From contig OX579634.1 of NCBI GenBank assembly GCA_951230915.1, positions 12,736,725 through 12,800,724 of the forward strand: a DNA stretch of 64,000 nt, given 5' to 3'. Below, in pieces: positions 46,728-60,119 of the stretch. Position 1 is the first letter of the stretch. Every line of letters begins with the position of its first letter. The DNA is from Antitrichia curtipendula. Its lineage: Eukaryota > Streptophyta > Bryopsida > Hypnales > Leucodontaceae. The notes beneath the pieces were generated by a model. The model saw only the letters and a program-made list of their open reading frames with translations, had not been told where the DNA came from and did not search any database. The position numbers were made by a program, and so were the translations under genes.

Positions 46728-47864
46728 ATGAAGCTTGTGTGGCAGAAAATCACGAAGAATGGGGCGGGGAGCGTAAAGCTGGTGCCGGAGGAAGCGGAGG
46801 ACATGTGGCATGTGTACAATTTGGTGGCGAACGGGGATCTCGTCTCGGGGATCACGGTGCGGAAGGTGATGCGCGAGACGGCGTCGGGAGGCGGGGAAGC
46901 GGAACGCGTGCGACTGAAGCTGGAGGTCGAGGTGGAGACTGTGGAGTATGACAAAGTGGCGTCGGTGCTGCGAGTGCGGGGGAAAAACATGTTGGAGAGC
47001 GAGCATGTGAAGCTCGGGGCGTATCACACCATGGAGCTCGACCAGCAACGGCCTTTCGTGTTGGCCAAAGTGGTGTGGGACGCGATGGCCATTGATTATC
47101 TCAAGCAGGCTTGCGATCCCGCCGCGAGTGCAGACGTAGCCGCCGTGATGATGCAAGAGGGCTTAGCCAATATCTGTCTCGTGGGGGCCAGCATCACTAC
47201 CGTGAAAGGACGAGTTGAGACTTCCATTCCTCGGAAGCATGGACCTGCCATTGCGGGGTATGACAAAGCGCTGAACAAGTTCTTTGAGAATGTGCTTCAG
47301 GCTGTTCTTCGTCACGTGAATTTCTCCGTCGTCCGCTGTCTTGTCATTGCTTCTCCAGGTTTCACCAAGGACCAGTTCTTTGATTACTTGATGTTGGAAG
47401 CTACGAGGCGAGATTTGCGACAGATTATTGAAAACAAGGGGAAGATCGTGTTGACGCATTCTTCCTCGGGCTACAAGCATGCATTAAAGGAAGTCTTGGC
47501 TGCTCCTCCTGTGATGGCACTCATCAAAGACACCAAAGCTGTCAAAGAGGTCAAGGCGTTGGATGATTTCCATGCTATGTTGTCTAACGACTCTGCACGA
47601 GCCTTCTATGGGCCTGGTCACGTCTTTGCAGCACACGATCGCCTCGCCATTCAGACGCTTCTTATCACTGACGAGCTTTTCAGGAGTGCTGATATTAACA
47701 CGAGGCGGAAGTATGTGAATCTGGTCGAATCTGTGAAGGCTGGAGGTGGGGAGGTGTTCGTTTTCTCTGTTATGCATATCTCCGGTGAGCAGCTTCAGCA
47801 ACTGACTGGTATTGCTGCCATCTTGAGGTTTCCGTTACCAGACTTGGAAGATATGGAGTTGTGA
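46728..47864 (+). CDS. PEL1: Pelota, ribosome rescue factor
   Basis: A 378-residue Pelota/Dom34 protein encoded in one exon. Pelota resembles release factor eRF1. With the GTPase Hbs1 it enters the A site of stalled or empty-A-site ribosomes and starts no-go and non-stop mRNA decay in the cytoplasm. Domains: an Sm-like N-terminal domain about 1-130 ([15 protein letters not shown] near the start, [12 protein letters not shown] later), a central eRF1_2-type domain about 135-265 with [13 protein letters not shown] near residue 210 where eRF1 would carry GGQ, and a C-terminal eRF1_3-type domain about 268-370 ending in [17 protein letters not shown]. Length is as expected for the family. The start was chosen because family members begin MK(I/L)V. 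An in-frame ATG at 46629 would add 33 residues. GC-rich codon use contrasts with its AT-rich surroundings. Confidence 0.95.
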   Translation: MKLVWQKITKNGAGSVKLVPEEAEDMWHVYNLVANGDLVSGITVRKVMRETASGGGEAERVRLKLEVEVETVEYDKVASVLRVRGKNMLESEHVKLGAYHTMELDQQRPFVLAKVVWDAMAIDYLKQACDPAASADVAAVMMQEGLANICLVGASITTVKGRVETSIPRKHGPAIAGYDKALNKFFENVLQAVLRHVNFSVVRCLVIASPGFTKDQFFDYLMLEATRRDLRQIIENKGKIVLTHSSSGYKHALKEVLAAPPVMALIKDTKAVKEVKALDDFHAMLSNDSARAFYGPGHVFAAHDRLAIQTLLITDELFRSADINTRRKYVNLVESVKAGGGEVFVFSVMHISGEQLQQLTGIAAILRFPLPDLEDMEL

Positions 47865-50800
47865 TTGTCATTGTCCTCTATGAGTACCTGCAACACCGTT
47901 TTGTATAGTGCACCTTTTTATTATTATGGAGCCTTGCAAGTTGCCTTTAGATCTGTGCTTTGTAACAATAGAGAGTGAGGTGCACGAGTTAAATCTCGTG
48001 ATTATAGCAATACGATATTCACATTGCAGCTCCTACAATTTTGCACATTATCAGTTACTCTTTATTATTTGCAGTTATTTGCACATTATCAATTATGCTA
48101 CACCCTAATAGTGGTGAGTGTGCTCTATCGCCTCTTTACGTTTTGATCTGTGTCGGTGTAATTCGGTATTTTGTTTCGGATGGGACTTTTTACTAGAGTT
48201 TACCCCTGCCAGGCCTTCCGTAGATTTTATTGTTTGTTTTGTTGATTATGTTAATGTCTCCCAATTTTTGATGAGTGGATGGCTGTATCCAGGATTGGGA
48301 AAAATTTCCAGCTGCATGATTGCCTCCCGCGTAGACCGTCTTTGAATTGCCAATCAGCCTCTGGTTGCGAAGTGTCTCGTTGCTGCTGAATTGAATTGTC
48401 AATTACCGTAACTAATCTTCTATGTTTCATGTTTCATTGCCACCAATCTTCTTCAGAGTCTAGTCTCATTGCTTTCTCAATCATGTTGCGCTGCTGACAG
48501 ATGAATCATGAGTTGGGCATTGCTTTACTAACAATGGCTTGTCTTGCAAATTCAAAGTTGCATTACTGAACCTTCGGAGACAGTTTCATGGAGAGCTTGT
48601 TTGTTGTGGGAGTTTAGGGTGAAATCGTGCAGAGTTGCGTAGGTGTGAGTTGAGCTCGGCGTATGAATTGTGCAGAAGGGGATGTTTTGATTTATATTGT
48701 CGGTGGAAACGTCATGTTTCGTTTTGCTGCATGGCTTTGTTCGGAATTGGATTGGAGTTTAGGGTTAAGGTTGGTGCGGTGACGGGAGATGGCGCTTGGA
48801 AGGAAGAAGAAGAAGAAGTTTGGGAGCGTGCCCCAGCAGTTCCACCTCCATCCTTGTGAAATCACCCGCTTGCCTGCTCCTGGTGACTCACGACCTTTCC
48901 TTGAAGTAGTTTTGTGTAGTTCTAATATGGTTATGCAAAATTTCCCTCAGTAAATGGCTGCATCAATCGAGATAGTTGATAAGCCTGAACCCCACTTTTC
49001 ATATTGTGTTGCACTTTGACCTTCTCTGCATGAGTTTATTTAATAATGCAGTGGAACACACCCTGCTAATTGTTCCCCTGAATTCAAATTCCTAATCAAA
49101 TGGGGTGTGCGCACAAGCGATATGACTGTTTGAAAACGAAATCAATCTATCCCCACGTTTTCATTTGCACTTCCTAAACTCTATGAATGTAATTGATGAT
49201 TCAGTGGAGTGTTTTGTAGTAAAGTACACTGCTTGCACATCTACAAACTCACATATTTAATCAGATAAATGTCAGAGCTGGGAGATGGAAGTGAAGATCA
49301 ATAGTGGATCAATATTGTTGGTTCATGGTTTCTTTTTCTTTCTTTGAGAAAAGAATAGCTGCTCAACTAATGCATAGAAAAGGGATTACAAGGTGTCAAT
49401 TAGGATGTCTAGTAGTAGTGTCGTTACTATGTGGATACCAATGATGAGAAAGTCGTATTATTTTAACCCTTTTAAAAAGACAACGCAATCACTTTTGAGT
49501 TGCAAAAGGAACAATTAGGAGAATTAGCGATATACTTGGTCTCAAACCCTAAAGACTAGATTTGTGGATGGGAATTACGCATCCAATGGGGGCAAGTTTA
49601 TCATGATTTGGATTTGTGATCTAGAAGCTAGGTAGATTTATGCAACTTGTTTTTCATCGCTGGACGAGGGCTCAGAGTGGCAGATGGTTTTGCAATGATC
49701 AATCACCCCTGCTGGGTCATATTTTGAAGACATGACAAATGGAATGTAGCAGCTGGTCTGGGGCTTTAGAGACATGTGCACTCTGAGTGTTACCATTTGC
49801 ACAAGTTGTGAGACAGGCATCCTCAGACTTCCGTCACGAGATGCATGACGAGATTACAATGATGGGATGTCTGTGCGAAATGATTTGCACGGCACCACGA
49901 AATTGTGGAGATTCTGATTCCATCGGGTTTGACTACCAAGTGTTAAACCTTTTGAACCGGCCGGCATCATTGCGAGATAGTTCAGTCCTACTTTCAAACC
50001 CTTTCCGCATTTATGACTTCACGTCACTCGGAAGTATTGTGGGGTCTTCTGCAGTTCATTCTCTGTCATTTGTTTGCACCGGTTGTTTTAGTTTGCATAT
50101 GTTTACTTACAATGCTGGTCTTCGTGCTCGCCCTAACAAAACTCATCCTGGCAATGCAGCTAGCTCTACTGGTTGCAGAACTTGAAACACCGTGGAACCT
50201 GATGGTAAGGTTGAGTATCTTGAATCTTCCATTTGCTTAAGAATTCTTATTCTCGATTTTTTGCATCTTTTACTACTTGCTTGGTTTTGTCATGAGATTC
50301 TGAATCCTGTTCTTTTGGATAGAAATGCAAGTGCGAACATTCTCTTTGACAAGATCATAAAGAGCCAAATCGAATCGAGCATCGTATAAATTTTTAGTAC
50401 CGACGCTTTTTCGCACTAACACTGAAATTACCTTGATTCAATTATTTTCAATGCTTTCTCATGACTTCGACTGAAAGTAGCAAGGGTCAAGGTAGTGAGT
50501 ATCACAAGTTCAATTTTCTCCTACTGAAATTTTCCAGTCACATTCCGCAGATTGTAGATGAGCCAAGTTTCTTCTACCCTTCACTAGCTCTTAGGGCAGT
50601 AGGCATATTCTTATTTCACCAATCGCTGCGTTCTTTCATAAGTCTGAACTCTGACGGTGAGGCAATCAAGTCGAACTTTCGTGAAAGCTCTAAAGGAGGT
50701 GCAATTTCACATTTTATGTATTCATCGAGTTCTATTATAGGTCCCTTTTTTCATTTAAAAAATCAAATACTTTTCAAGGTATTTTACAAGATTCTGAACA

Positions 50801-53800
50801 CATATGCTCTGCTGTTAATATCTGAAAAGATGAATACTCCGTGAATTCTGAACTTGGAAACGAACTTCAAAGCAGGACTCAGGGTCTTGACAGGGAGCAC
50901 CAAGAGCATTATAATTGTACTGTACTATCAGGTGGGAGCTGTGTCGTGTCTTATCGGAGTATGATACGCTTGACTACTCTTTGATTGAAGTAGGTCTGAG
51001 AATTGTTTTTTTGATCAAACAATGTGGATTACTACCTCTAGACATTACAGTTTTGCAGGTGCTAATGGGACATTTACGTTTCAGATTTTCGAATGCATTA
51101 CAGGTATTATTCATAGGGATAACACTCTTGAAATTCAAGTTGCACAGAACATACATGCACGTACAGTACCTTGGCAAATCAGGGTCTTGAATTTTCAACC
51201 TAGGGGTCGGTTCAATTTGTACATTTGGTTGGAGGATGTGGACTTTGGATGGTTCATGGATCCCACGATCAATCCACAGCCATCAAAAGCAGTACTGTCG
51301 TGTTGTTGGATTGAAACTACAGGAAAGCTATGATTTGGGGGGAAGGAAGGAAGGAAGGCAGGAGATTGCGTTCGTGATCTCTGCTCAGCCCAACATCTGA
51401 GGGTGCTCATTCCACCGGTTGTACGCTACTCAAAAGAAGGTATCCACCTTAAACCTTCAAAGTGTGAAGACTGCCTTGAGAGCTTAGCCCAATGCAAGAG
51501 CACGAATTAGGTGGTTGCAGATGTCATAAAGCCGTGCATCTCCCCTGGAATTGTGCATGTGTTAAATTGCTCCACGACCTTGATCTTTTGATATGATTAT
51601 TAACGGACCGGGCAGCATCTCTTTTTCAAGAGAAATGATATGACTCAGCTACTTCACACTCAAGTGGTGTTCGTATGATATCATCAACTTTTTGTCAATC
51701 TAGATATTTCGAATATTCTTACTCACATTATGTATATACAAGGGAAGCAATCATCAGTGTTTTACTATAATCAGGAATATCTCCAACCTTGTGGCTGGAA
51801 ATGGATACGAGAAGTCTAAACGGGATTGTATTCCAGGACAGTGGCAGTCTCATCAAGCTGGTGATGAGGTCCCATACAGGACTGGAGGCATTAACAATGA
51901 TTCTCGTCAGGGTGCACTTTGTCACTACGGTACATCTCCCGTTCTATTTAAACGATTTCACCCTTCCTATGCCATTCGTGTAGACTGAAGTCCTGTAGAT
52001 CACATAGACTTGCTTTGTGGCAAGCTCATACAAGGAAATTCTAGCAAGGAAAAGTGCTTGTCTCGTGAGGTGACAGGTCTGGATCATGTGACCCTGTGCT
52101 CGTAGGATCATTCTGGATCTTCAAATCAAATCAAATTTTGAGAGTTTCTCACGGTTGGATGCCAAGTGTCTATAAGGTTGGACTTTATCCTTGAAGCCAG
52201 GCAAGAGGGATGGATTGCTAAAAAGGACGGAGGAGGGGAAGTCTGGCCAGGGGAGAAAATCTCTTCTTATATTCAGAAATATGAAATTTTGAAACTTCAA
52301 AAATTACGCCATGCTAAAACTTTCGTTTTTTCGGTGCATGGAACCTTTGCTGCTATATACGGTGGTACAATGCAAGCTGTAAGCGGAGAATTGTGCCACC
52401 CAATATGCAGGTTAGCAAATTCTCGCTTTTCGAGATGGCACTATTGAAGATAATACCAGAGCTTTCTTTTCATCCCTTGACAGCGGGCATCACTACTTTC
52501 TACAGAAAGCATGAGCGAGAGACAAGTCTGAACCAGCGATGGAAGGGAATAATAAGTGATGATGATAGCCTGGCCTAGGTTAGTAGCAATTCTTCCACCA
52601 AAAGGTGCAGAGTCCAACCCTAAAAGACAGTGGCCGATCTGGTGGAATGGTACGCAATATACACCCTTGATTCTGAACCCACCCATCATCCTAGATCCAG
52701 GGGATAACTGCGAGTGCCTGAGTGGGTTGCAAGGAACCTCGGTGGGCCAGAGAATTTCCCTGAATCATTTCATAGCAATATCATCAACGAGGTGGCTCCA
52801 CAGATGCCTTCATTCGAATCAAACTGATGTACCCTTTTCAGGTCTTGCGGATTCTCCTCTCTTTCTTTCCTCCGCCTGCACTCTTTTGCTGCTTGTTGAC
52901 TGACTGACTTTGTTTTGTTCATCAATGTTATCTTGATAGGCTTCTCTGGCCTTCCATACAATATTATGCAGGGCTTCAATGGCAAAAGCTATTGATATTT
53001 ATTCTATCAGCTGGAGTGCAGTGCATGATGTGGGTGACTTTAGGTGGAGCTGAACCAGTCCTTTGCACATTATAAGAAAATGATGCCTTGGGAAGATACT
53101 GCCTGCATGGGCGAGGTGATCAAGTGTGCGCTGGTAGCTTAGATGGTTCGATTGAATCCCGAGACTACTTCTAGTCCTTGTGTCAAGATTCTTGGATGTA
53201 AACTTATCCAGAGGCAGGTACAAACAAACCTCATAATAAATTTAATTCATTTACTAAGAAATGGTACTGTATGCGCGTCCCTGAGAAAGTTTCCTTGAAG
53301 CCAAAGAGGTGCTAAGTTAATGTGAGATCCTTGCTGAGAAACCCAGGACACGCTTCCTGAGTGAGAATAAAAACATGCATTCAAACAAGCCTGCAGATCA
53401 TTCTTGCTTCCAGTGAGGGAGAATAAGAAGGAAGGGCTACTAGGGTTAGCTATGATCACATGGAATGTCCTGAGCCCAAGCCCTCGCTGAGATTGCGCTG
53501 GCCTTTGGGACCACAGGCAACTTCTTGTGTGTGCAGAACGCCAAGTAGCATCCACCTAAACAAATACACATGTGCAGTCCCGGCAAAACAAAACGGACGG
53601 ATATTTCAGGGGTCCACAAAGCGGAACAGTAAAAAGTCAAACCAATTGTTGAATGATCTCTCAACTCAAAAGCCCTTCGGAAACCTAAAAACTGGAGCCC
53701 TGAAAAAGGACGGGTCTGATGGGGGCTTGTTGTTGGTGGCACTTACAGATGGCGGGTTGTGCCCATGTGATTGATTCTCCACGCAAAGCTTAATCCGCAG

Positions 53801-54875
53801 CAGCTGGATCGAGCTCCAGGAAGAAACTGGGCTACCTGGAGTTTTTTTGCTTTGATTAAAAAGGCTCTGCTTTTGCAAGGACGAAGTTCCAGTATTTTTT
53901 GTGGCCGTGTTGCACTTCATTAATTAATCCCATGAATTGACGTGCCTGGTGGTGCCATTTTCCCGTTGTTATCATGAGGAACAGAAAGGGGAGGATCTGG
54001 GTTTCATGATTTGCAAAAGGGCTGGGTCAAATCGATTGAAGCATTCCACTTCAGTGAGACACAGGATGGACAAATGGGTGAACCACAATGCCCCCGGGCT
54101 GCGGTTGAGCTTATCTTGGAAACCAGTCGCCCGCCAGCCTTGCTCTCTCCCACTCCACCTTGATTGCTGAGGAGCTAGCTAGCAGGCAGTTATAGTTGGA
54201 GTCCGTAGGCATGTCTGTTCTTGAGTTGCGGACCTACTGACGAGGGTTGTGTAGGGCTGCGTCCTGGCTCGCCCTGTCATGTTTGTGTGCTACCCTTGCA
54301 GTACATAATACCTGGATTCTTTGGAGGCAAATGCATGCACAAGGGAGGGTCGGAGGGGAGGACGTAATCACAGTGACAATGAAATTCAGCAGCAGCAGAA
54401 GCAGCAGCAGCAGCAGGACAGCAGGGCAGCAGGACAGCCACGACCCTTTTTCTGAATGGGCTGCTCAGCTCATGACAAAAACAAAATGGCACTGACACTG
54501 CACTGTTCAGGTTTGGTCACAACGGGTCATGAAGCCACTCCTGTGCAACCATGTGCAGGTGGGCTTGCATCAGATTCCTTTCCTACGCCCTTTTCCCTTC
54601 TTTTTTTATGGAAAGGTGGAGGGAATAGGCATCATGAATTCCCAATATTCAGGGCATGGCAACTGATTCCAAAGTAATACAGTGTTGTACCCGCACTCAC
54701 ACTGTGCTTCAGAATGTGGTGGGGGACTGTACACACACAGTAGCAAACAAAACAGGGGAAAAGGAAAAGGGCTCACTGGGAAAAAGCAAGACTTCCCCGA
54801 AACAAAAGTTTTAAAAAAAAAAAAAAAAAGGGGAAAGGCTTCGGAAGTGGCACAACTTTTCCCATGAAACAAAAA
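47865..54875. other. low-repeat region, no gene assigned
   Basis: This stretch lacks obvious transposon features and is less AT-rich than its neighbours, so it may contain transcribed sequence. Open frames reach about 100-130 codons (49787-50185, 51022-51333, 52166-52447, 52556-52903), but none has a motif I can name. Codon-level conservation cannot be judged here. It may hold a multi-exon or non-coding gene, or Pelota-downstream unique DNA. A short (CAG)n-rich run lies at about 54389-54436. Confidence 0.45.
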
Positions 54876-54916
54876 GTGTGTGTGTGTGGTGTGGTGTGGT
54901 GTGGTGTGGTGTGGGG
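54876..54916. repeat. (GT)n followed by (GTGTG)n microsatellite
   Basis: A GT dinucleotide run passes into five-base GTGTG-type repeats ending in GGGG. Confidence 0.85.
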
Positions 54917-56865
54917 ATACTGATGCCTTGGAAAAGGAACTTTAGGACCTTAGTAATAATAAACTTTAGACATCCAGATATTTTGTCTCTTCAAGAGCGG
55001 TGAAATTAGGTTGCCCCACACCAATTTCTTGACATTTGACATTGTATAAATATTTTGTTGGTACTGTACAAGAATGCACTACTTTTGAATTAGGTGTTGT
55101 TGTAATTGGGACTCATGAACCTCCATGTGTACAAATGGAAATATTTGTAGAAGTATTTGTTGACTTTGATGGCTTGTAAAGTAACTTTCTTAGGACAAGG
55201 CAACCTAATTGTTACGGCAACCTGAGTTCACTATTTTGTGCAGCTCTTAATAAGCACAAAATGGGATTTCTTTTTGAAATGGAGTGTTTTGTATTACAAG
55301 TAGTCTGAAATGAAATTTGTTACTTCAATTCATGGTACGGAGTCTATATACACTATTGTTATTGTTGTGTTTTTTGTTTTTTTTCTTCCTCACTTGAGGA
55401 TTTGATTCCCGTGTGGTAGCTGGGTGTGTACCTTTCAAAGAGTAAAAACAGGAGAAGGTTCCCAAGCTGGGCTGAATGCCATTGTGGAAGGAGCTAAAGC
55501 TTACCCCAAAAGCACCCATTCCCTTTTGCCTTCATTTGGACTCTGCCCCAAATCCAATTGACCTGGCACCGAAGGTGGAGATTGGACAAGTCCCAAGGAC
55601 CCAACTCGTTTTCTTTTTCTGTCGATATTTAAAAAAGACGGAAGAAAGAAGACTGAGGAACCCAATTATAAAAATCTACCCAAAAAGAATTTTTGTAGGT
55701 TGTTTTTCAAACTTGATTACATTATAATTTGCCAGCCATGGGGACGGAGGGACTTTTTCCAGGAATCAATGTGTAGGCCAATAGAAACATTGTGAAGTAC
55801 ACACAAACTTTCAATCAGAAACTTGTATGTAAACCAAACACAACCGCCAAATGAAACAACCAATATATGTTGTGGAATACACACATAAAACTAGAATGTT
55901 TGTCCCATTGGCTGCAGACAAAATCATGAATTTTGGGGGCGTCCACTTCGCTTTCTCGGATTCCAATCAATCAGGGAATGTCACTACACTCTTCATTCAT
56001 TCTATTTTTTGTGGTCGTCCGACCACGACCACTTCAAATAGATACCATTATAGTATTTGAGATGATTTCATTTAGTGTTGATTCCCCGTGATTTAAGGAA
56101 TCCACAGTATTATGCGATCAAGTTTTTTTTCTTTTTTACTTTGAATATGGTATAATTACTTGTATAATGTGGTGTTTGCAATGTGAAGGTTCTAATAAAA
56201 GAAGAATACCACCATTTTTTCACTCTAAACTTGGGATGAAGTATGGTTTATAGCTAGTAATTGATGATAAAAGTTCTATTTATAGTGACCTACACATGTG
56301 TGTAAGAGGAACACATATTACAAGCCCCCTTGTTTTTATAGATGTCCGCATTTTAATAGATATCTAATTGTTTTAATGTTAACAATGACATCAAAGTAAA
56401 CCAACTTATGACATACAAAAGACCCATAATAGAACATCTAGGAATGACCCATGACAAATTTGCATCAACCCATGCTAGATTTTTTTTAATAAATGAGAGT
56501 TGAACTACATTTGGTTGAATTTGTGTCCACAATCAACTTCTTGGATGATGGTGGTAATCGGGGGGGATTGGTTTGGCAAAATTTCGCCAAATTGTCAAAA
56601 ATTTGACCACTCTACCTTCGTCCCTCCCAAAATTGGCCTTTGCAGTGAAGCTAGCACAGGGACACGGGTCCCCCCAAAAAGCCCTAGTGGTGATGGAGTG
56701 AATAGGCACTACAACAAGAACTTCTACCATTTTAGTCAGTAAATTCATCACAAGAAATGACTTTTTTAGGCCTTCATGTTGTATCCATATTAGAAAATAT
56801 TGTGATTGCTTTGAATGGGTAACTAAGATGGCCATTATGGATGCACTTGTTGTTGGTTTGGGGAT
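54917..56865. other. intergenic DNA, dispersed repeat traces
   Basis: No gene was recognised. About 54990-55245 shares blocks with 25270-25810 (AATTTCTTGACATTtgACATTGTA region, CTCCATGTG, GTAAAGTAACTT). Confidence 0.5.
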
Positions 56866-57190
56866 AAGGTAGGAGGTTCTAAAAGTGCACAAGCTCTAAA
56901 ATTGCCCGCCTTTTTAAATGTACACTATTTGTACATGTTTCATCTTCATAGCCTTCAGTAATGTAAAAACAATGTACATTTGAGGAGGTGGGCGATTTTT
57001 TGCCATTTCATAACTTCAAATTTTCGTATCTAATTCCACAAAGCTCCAAGAAATACGAAACGACTTGGGTTAGATGCGAGTTCCACTTGTCTTTTAAGAA
57101 AAATCTACTGAAAAAATCAATTCCAAGAAGATTCACCTCCCCAAAATTCAGTTTCACCTCTTAAATGGGCGATTTATGGCCCTCCTACCT
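56866..57190. mobile_element. AAGGTAG-family MITE
   Basis: The left end AAGGTAGGAGGTTCTAAAAG and the right end, as reverse complement AGGTAGGAGGGCCATAAAT, are inverted repeats. Inner blocks (TACGAAACGACTTGGGTTAG, CCACAAAGCTCCAAGAAATA) are shared with the 59.8-kb copy (reversed) and the 62.5-kb copy. It has no coding capacity. Confidence 0.7.
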
Positions 57191-57783
57191 GAGTCCCAAG
57201 ACTCTTTGGGGGTCCATTGACCAACACACACTTCAAAAATTCATTAAAAGAAATCCCTACTTTGTAAAACAAAAACAAAAAAATCAATTGCTCACCTTTG
57301 TCTTTTTGTGTGTGTGAAAAAAAAAAAAAAAAAATTAAGAAATTGGCGAACAGGACAAACCTGTCCTTTGTGCCCTGTGTCCCAGTAGGCTCGTTTTCCC
57401 TTCAGTTTGCTCACTGCTGCAAGCCGTGAGCCAGCTTCTCAACTCAACGCCCTTGAGTCAGTCAGATTTGCAGGAGCTCAGGGCATCATCAGTCACTCCA
57501 CCCTTGTCATGCGGTGCCAAGGACAGGAACGTAATTTCAGTGGGAATTTCCACTCTGAACACGATTGCCAGTGGGGAGACTGACCTGCCGTGCCTGCCAA
57601 AGTGATCGACTCGGAGCGAGCGACTGACTGAGCCGAGTCAAGTCTCATTATCACTCCCGGCTAAAGTTCCGAATACTACTGTGATCGACGGAGTGTCTGA
57701 GTGAGCTAGTTTCTGGGGATCCGTGACGGATCCATCCACTCACCTTCACGGCAAGTTTGATGGGAACTCAGTCACTGACTCCT

Positions 57784-57813
57784 CTAGCTAGCTAGCTAGC
57801 TAGCTAGCTAGCT
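57784..57813. repeat. (TAGC)n microsatellite
   Basis: About seven perfect copies of TAGC. The unit is self-complementary as AGCT, so the run is palindromic. Confidence 0.9.
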
Positions 57814-58058
57814 CTATCTGACACTGCGGAGTTCTGGGAAGTGCCATGGCTGCGTAACTGAAGCTTAGCTTTAGCTAAGCTAAGCTAGTTACGTACCCCG
57901 AATATTCATCGATCGACAGTGCTGTCGCACTGGTGTTGGAATCAAATGCAGAAGGCCAACTCGCTCCGGCCACTGCACCCAGTCGCCTCCCGTCCAGCGC
58001 ACCAACACAAAAAGGTGACTGACTCAGAAATTCGGGGCCTCACTCTCGTGTGCTGTGA

Positions 58059-58060
<2 letters not shown>

Positions 58061-58089
<29 letters not shown>

Positions 58090-58107
58090 TAATAATAATA
58101 ATAATAA
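58061..58107. repeat. (TAA)n microsatellite
   Basis: About 15 TAA units with one interruption. Confidence 0.95.
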
Positions 58108-58434
58108 GCGTAACGAACCTCGGCCTCCCACTGTAACTGTAACTGTAACTTATGAAGTTCGTGGCTCTTCCCTGAAGTGAAGAGGCCTTCTTAAGTACTG
58201 GCCACAAATGAATCCCAACCCTACCACGAGACTCATTGTCTTAAGCATGTTGGAGGCCCACAACCTTGGAATGGCCAGTGCCTGTGGAAGAACGGTTTCA
58301 CTTAGCAGGAATGGTGGGATTATGGAGCAGCTGTCGAAACTTGCCGGGTTGCTACCCACACTAATTCCAAGTGTTCTGCTGGGTCAAGACGTGGGGAGGA
58401 CGTACAGGGCACAAGTGCAGGCTCAGGCTTTACG

Positions 58435-59375
58435 TTAACCCCTAAAAGCCCGTTGTCCCTTCGGGGGACAAATGCGTTTTTGGGCAGGTACCTACGGGCT
58501 GAAATTGTGTTCTGATTTTTTGAAATTTTTTTTGGAGATAGAAAAACTAATAAGCTTTGTAAGAATATAATTTTTTTCTCAATCGGTGCCCGGGAAAAAA
58601 AGTTATGACCAAATAAGCTGAAAACAGGGGACGGGGGGCAGCCCGGGCAGCAAAAAAAAAATGGACAAAAATTTGAATTTTTTTTTTTAATATTTTTTTC
58701 CTCATAGATTATATTTTTGTCTATCTGGAAAGCTTTGATTCATTTCATTTGGATATGTTATGAAAAAGTTATGGACATTCTTGTTTTTCGGGCAATTTGA
58801 GCATCTTCTTGAAAAAAATAACTTGTAGGACTCATTTCTGAATGCAATTTTTCAAATTTTTCACAATTTTTTTTTGGCATGGTTTAGTTTACTTACTAAA
58901 ACAATCTCACCATTGGGATTAGTGCATTTTAATTCCATCTAAGAGATATTAATATTTTAGATTTTCCTTCTATCTCGTACCTACTTCTATTTAACAATTT
59001 TTTTAAGGATGAAAATTAAGTTTTTTTGAGTTTCTTTTTTTTCCTAGACTCTCAACTCAATTCTCCACTATAAAGATTTAAAGCTCAAAATGCTGTAGTG
59101 CAAAAATTTTAAGTTAAAAATGTTTAAAGTCAAAAAATCTGGTCCCGCAATGTGCTGAAAAACTTGTTTTTTCCACTTTAAACGCAGATATCTTGCAATC
59201 TGTGTGGTCAAAAATTCTGAAATTTTTTCCACACATTCTTATACCAATTACGTGTAAGATCCTACGCTTAGATGTGGAAAAAAAACAATTTTAATTTTTT
59301 TTTACTTTTTTCTATAGAAATGGCAGTTTTCAGTGTTTTTGGGCAGAAAAAAGACCTTGGGCCTTTAGGGGTTAA
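58435..59375 (-). mobile_element. TTAA-flanked non-autonomous element, copy C
   Basis: TTAA at 58435-58438 and 59372-59375 flanks inverted ends CCCCTAAAAGCCC / GGGCCTTTAGGGG. The inside matches copy A in the same orientation (GAAAGCTTTGATTCATT, AAGTTATGGACATTC, GAGCATCTTCTTGAA) and copy B reversed. The 940-bp length fits the family. No transposase frame is present. Confidence 0.85.
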
Positions 59376-59840
59376 GCGTAATAAGTTGAGCTTACTTGGT
59401 GTGAAAGTGATCTCAAGGCGGGGAGCACATGTCTGCACAAAGCTGCATGCGCAGCCTTGGCAATTGGCACGAGTGAGTGAGTGAGTGAGTGAGTGATGAC
59501 GGATGAGGCATTGAGTTCCATTTACAAAAAGGGGACAATTTTCCACATCATGAACGCCTTGATTAAAGGACGAAATCATGAATGCGCAAGGGTCATGGTG
59601 GCAGCTTCTCACTTGGCGGCAAGGCATTTTCTCTGTTGGGAGCTCTTGCAAGTTCAACCCCCATCAAAAGGCACAGATCAGACTAGGGGTCGAAACGCGC
59701 ATGACGGTGCGCTCTGGGCGGGCTTTGTGGCTTCAACCGAACGGCGTCATGGTCTGCAACAACCAGACATGGACATCGGAACAACTGATGCAAACAGATC
59801 CAGATCTGGGGTGGTCTCCTGGACTACGGGAGAGGGAGAC
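59376..59840. other. intergenic DNA with a (GAGT)n run
   Basis: (GAGT)n lies at 59471-59496. Overlapping frames at 59493-59858 and 59578-59847 stay open in a GC-richer patch, but no protein family was recognised. Confidence 0.45.
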
Positions 59841-60119
59841 AAGGTAGTCTGCTCTTAAAGCGACCGTAATGTCTTTGGGGGGAAGCTAAACTCCTTAGGA
59901 AAAAAAATCCAGTAAATTTTTGTAGGAAGGAAAATGGAATTGGCATCTAACCCAAGTCGTTTCATATTTTTTGGACCTTTGTGGAATTAGTTGTAAATTT
60001 TTGAAGCTGAAATGCAGGGGTCACTAAAAACAACTACCTCCTGAAAAGTACACTGTTGGGACATTGAAGAAAGCAAAATGTATCCTGATGTCATGATTGC
60101 TTTTAGAGCACACTACCTT
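59841..60119. mobile_element. AAGGTAG-family MITE, reverse orientation
   Basis: The ends are clear inverted repeats: AAGGTAGTCTGCTCTTAAAG on the left, and AAGGTAGTGTGCTCTAAAAG as reverse complement of the right. Internal text (GGCATCTAACCCAAGTCGTT, GGACCTTTGTGGAATTAG) is the reverse complement of the copies at 56.9 and 62.5 kb. At 279 bp it is typical for the family. Confidence 0.8.

Larger units (their letters stand above)
57191..58434. other. intergenic DNA with microsatellites
   Basis: A GC-richer stretch (57360-58010) has no gene recognised. It holds (TAGC)n at about 57784-57813, an AAGCTTAGC/GCTAAGC foldback near 57868-57890, and (TAA)n at 58061-58107. The 76-codon frame at 58208-58438 has no known motif. 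Confidence 0.5.

Noticed and set aside
51022..52903. Possible secreted or carbohydrate-active protein gene from several 90-115-codon frames
   Set aside because: No family motif could be confirmed, frames do not join through convincing splice sites, and the impression rested on weak similarity only.
58208..58438. 76-codon frame as a small protein gene
   Set aside because: No motif, repeat-rich surroundings, and the frame runs up to the TTAA element boundary.
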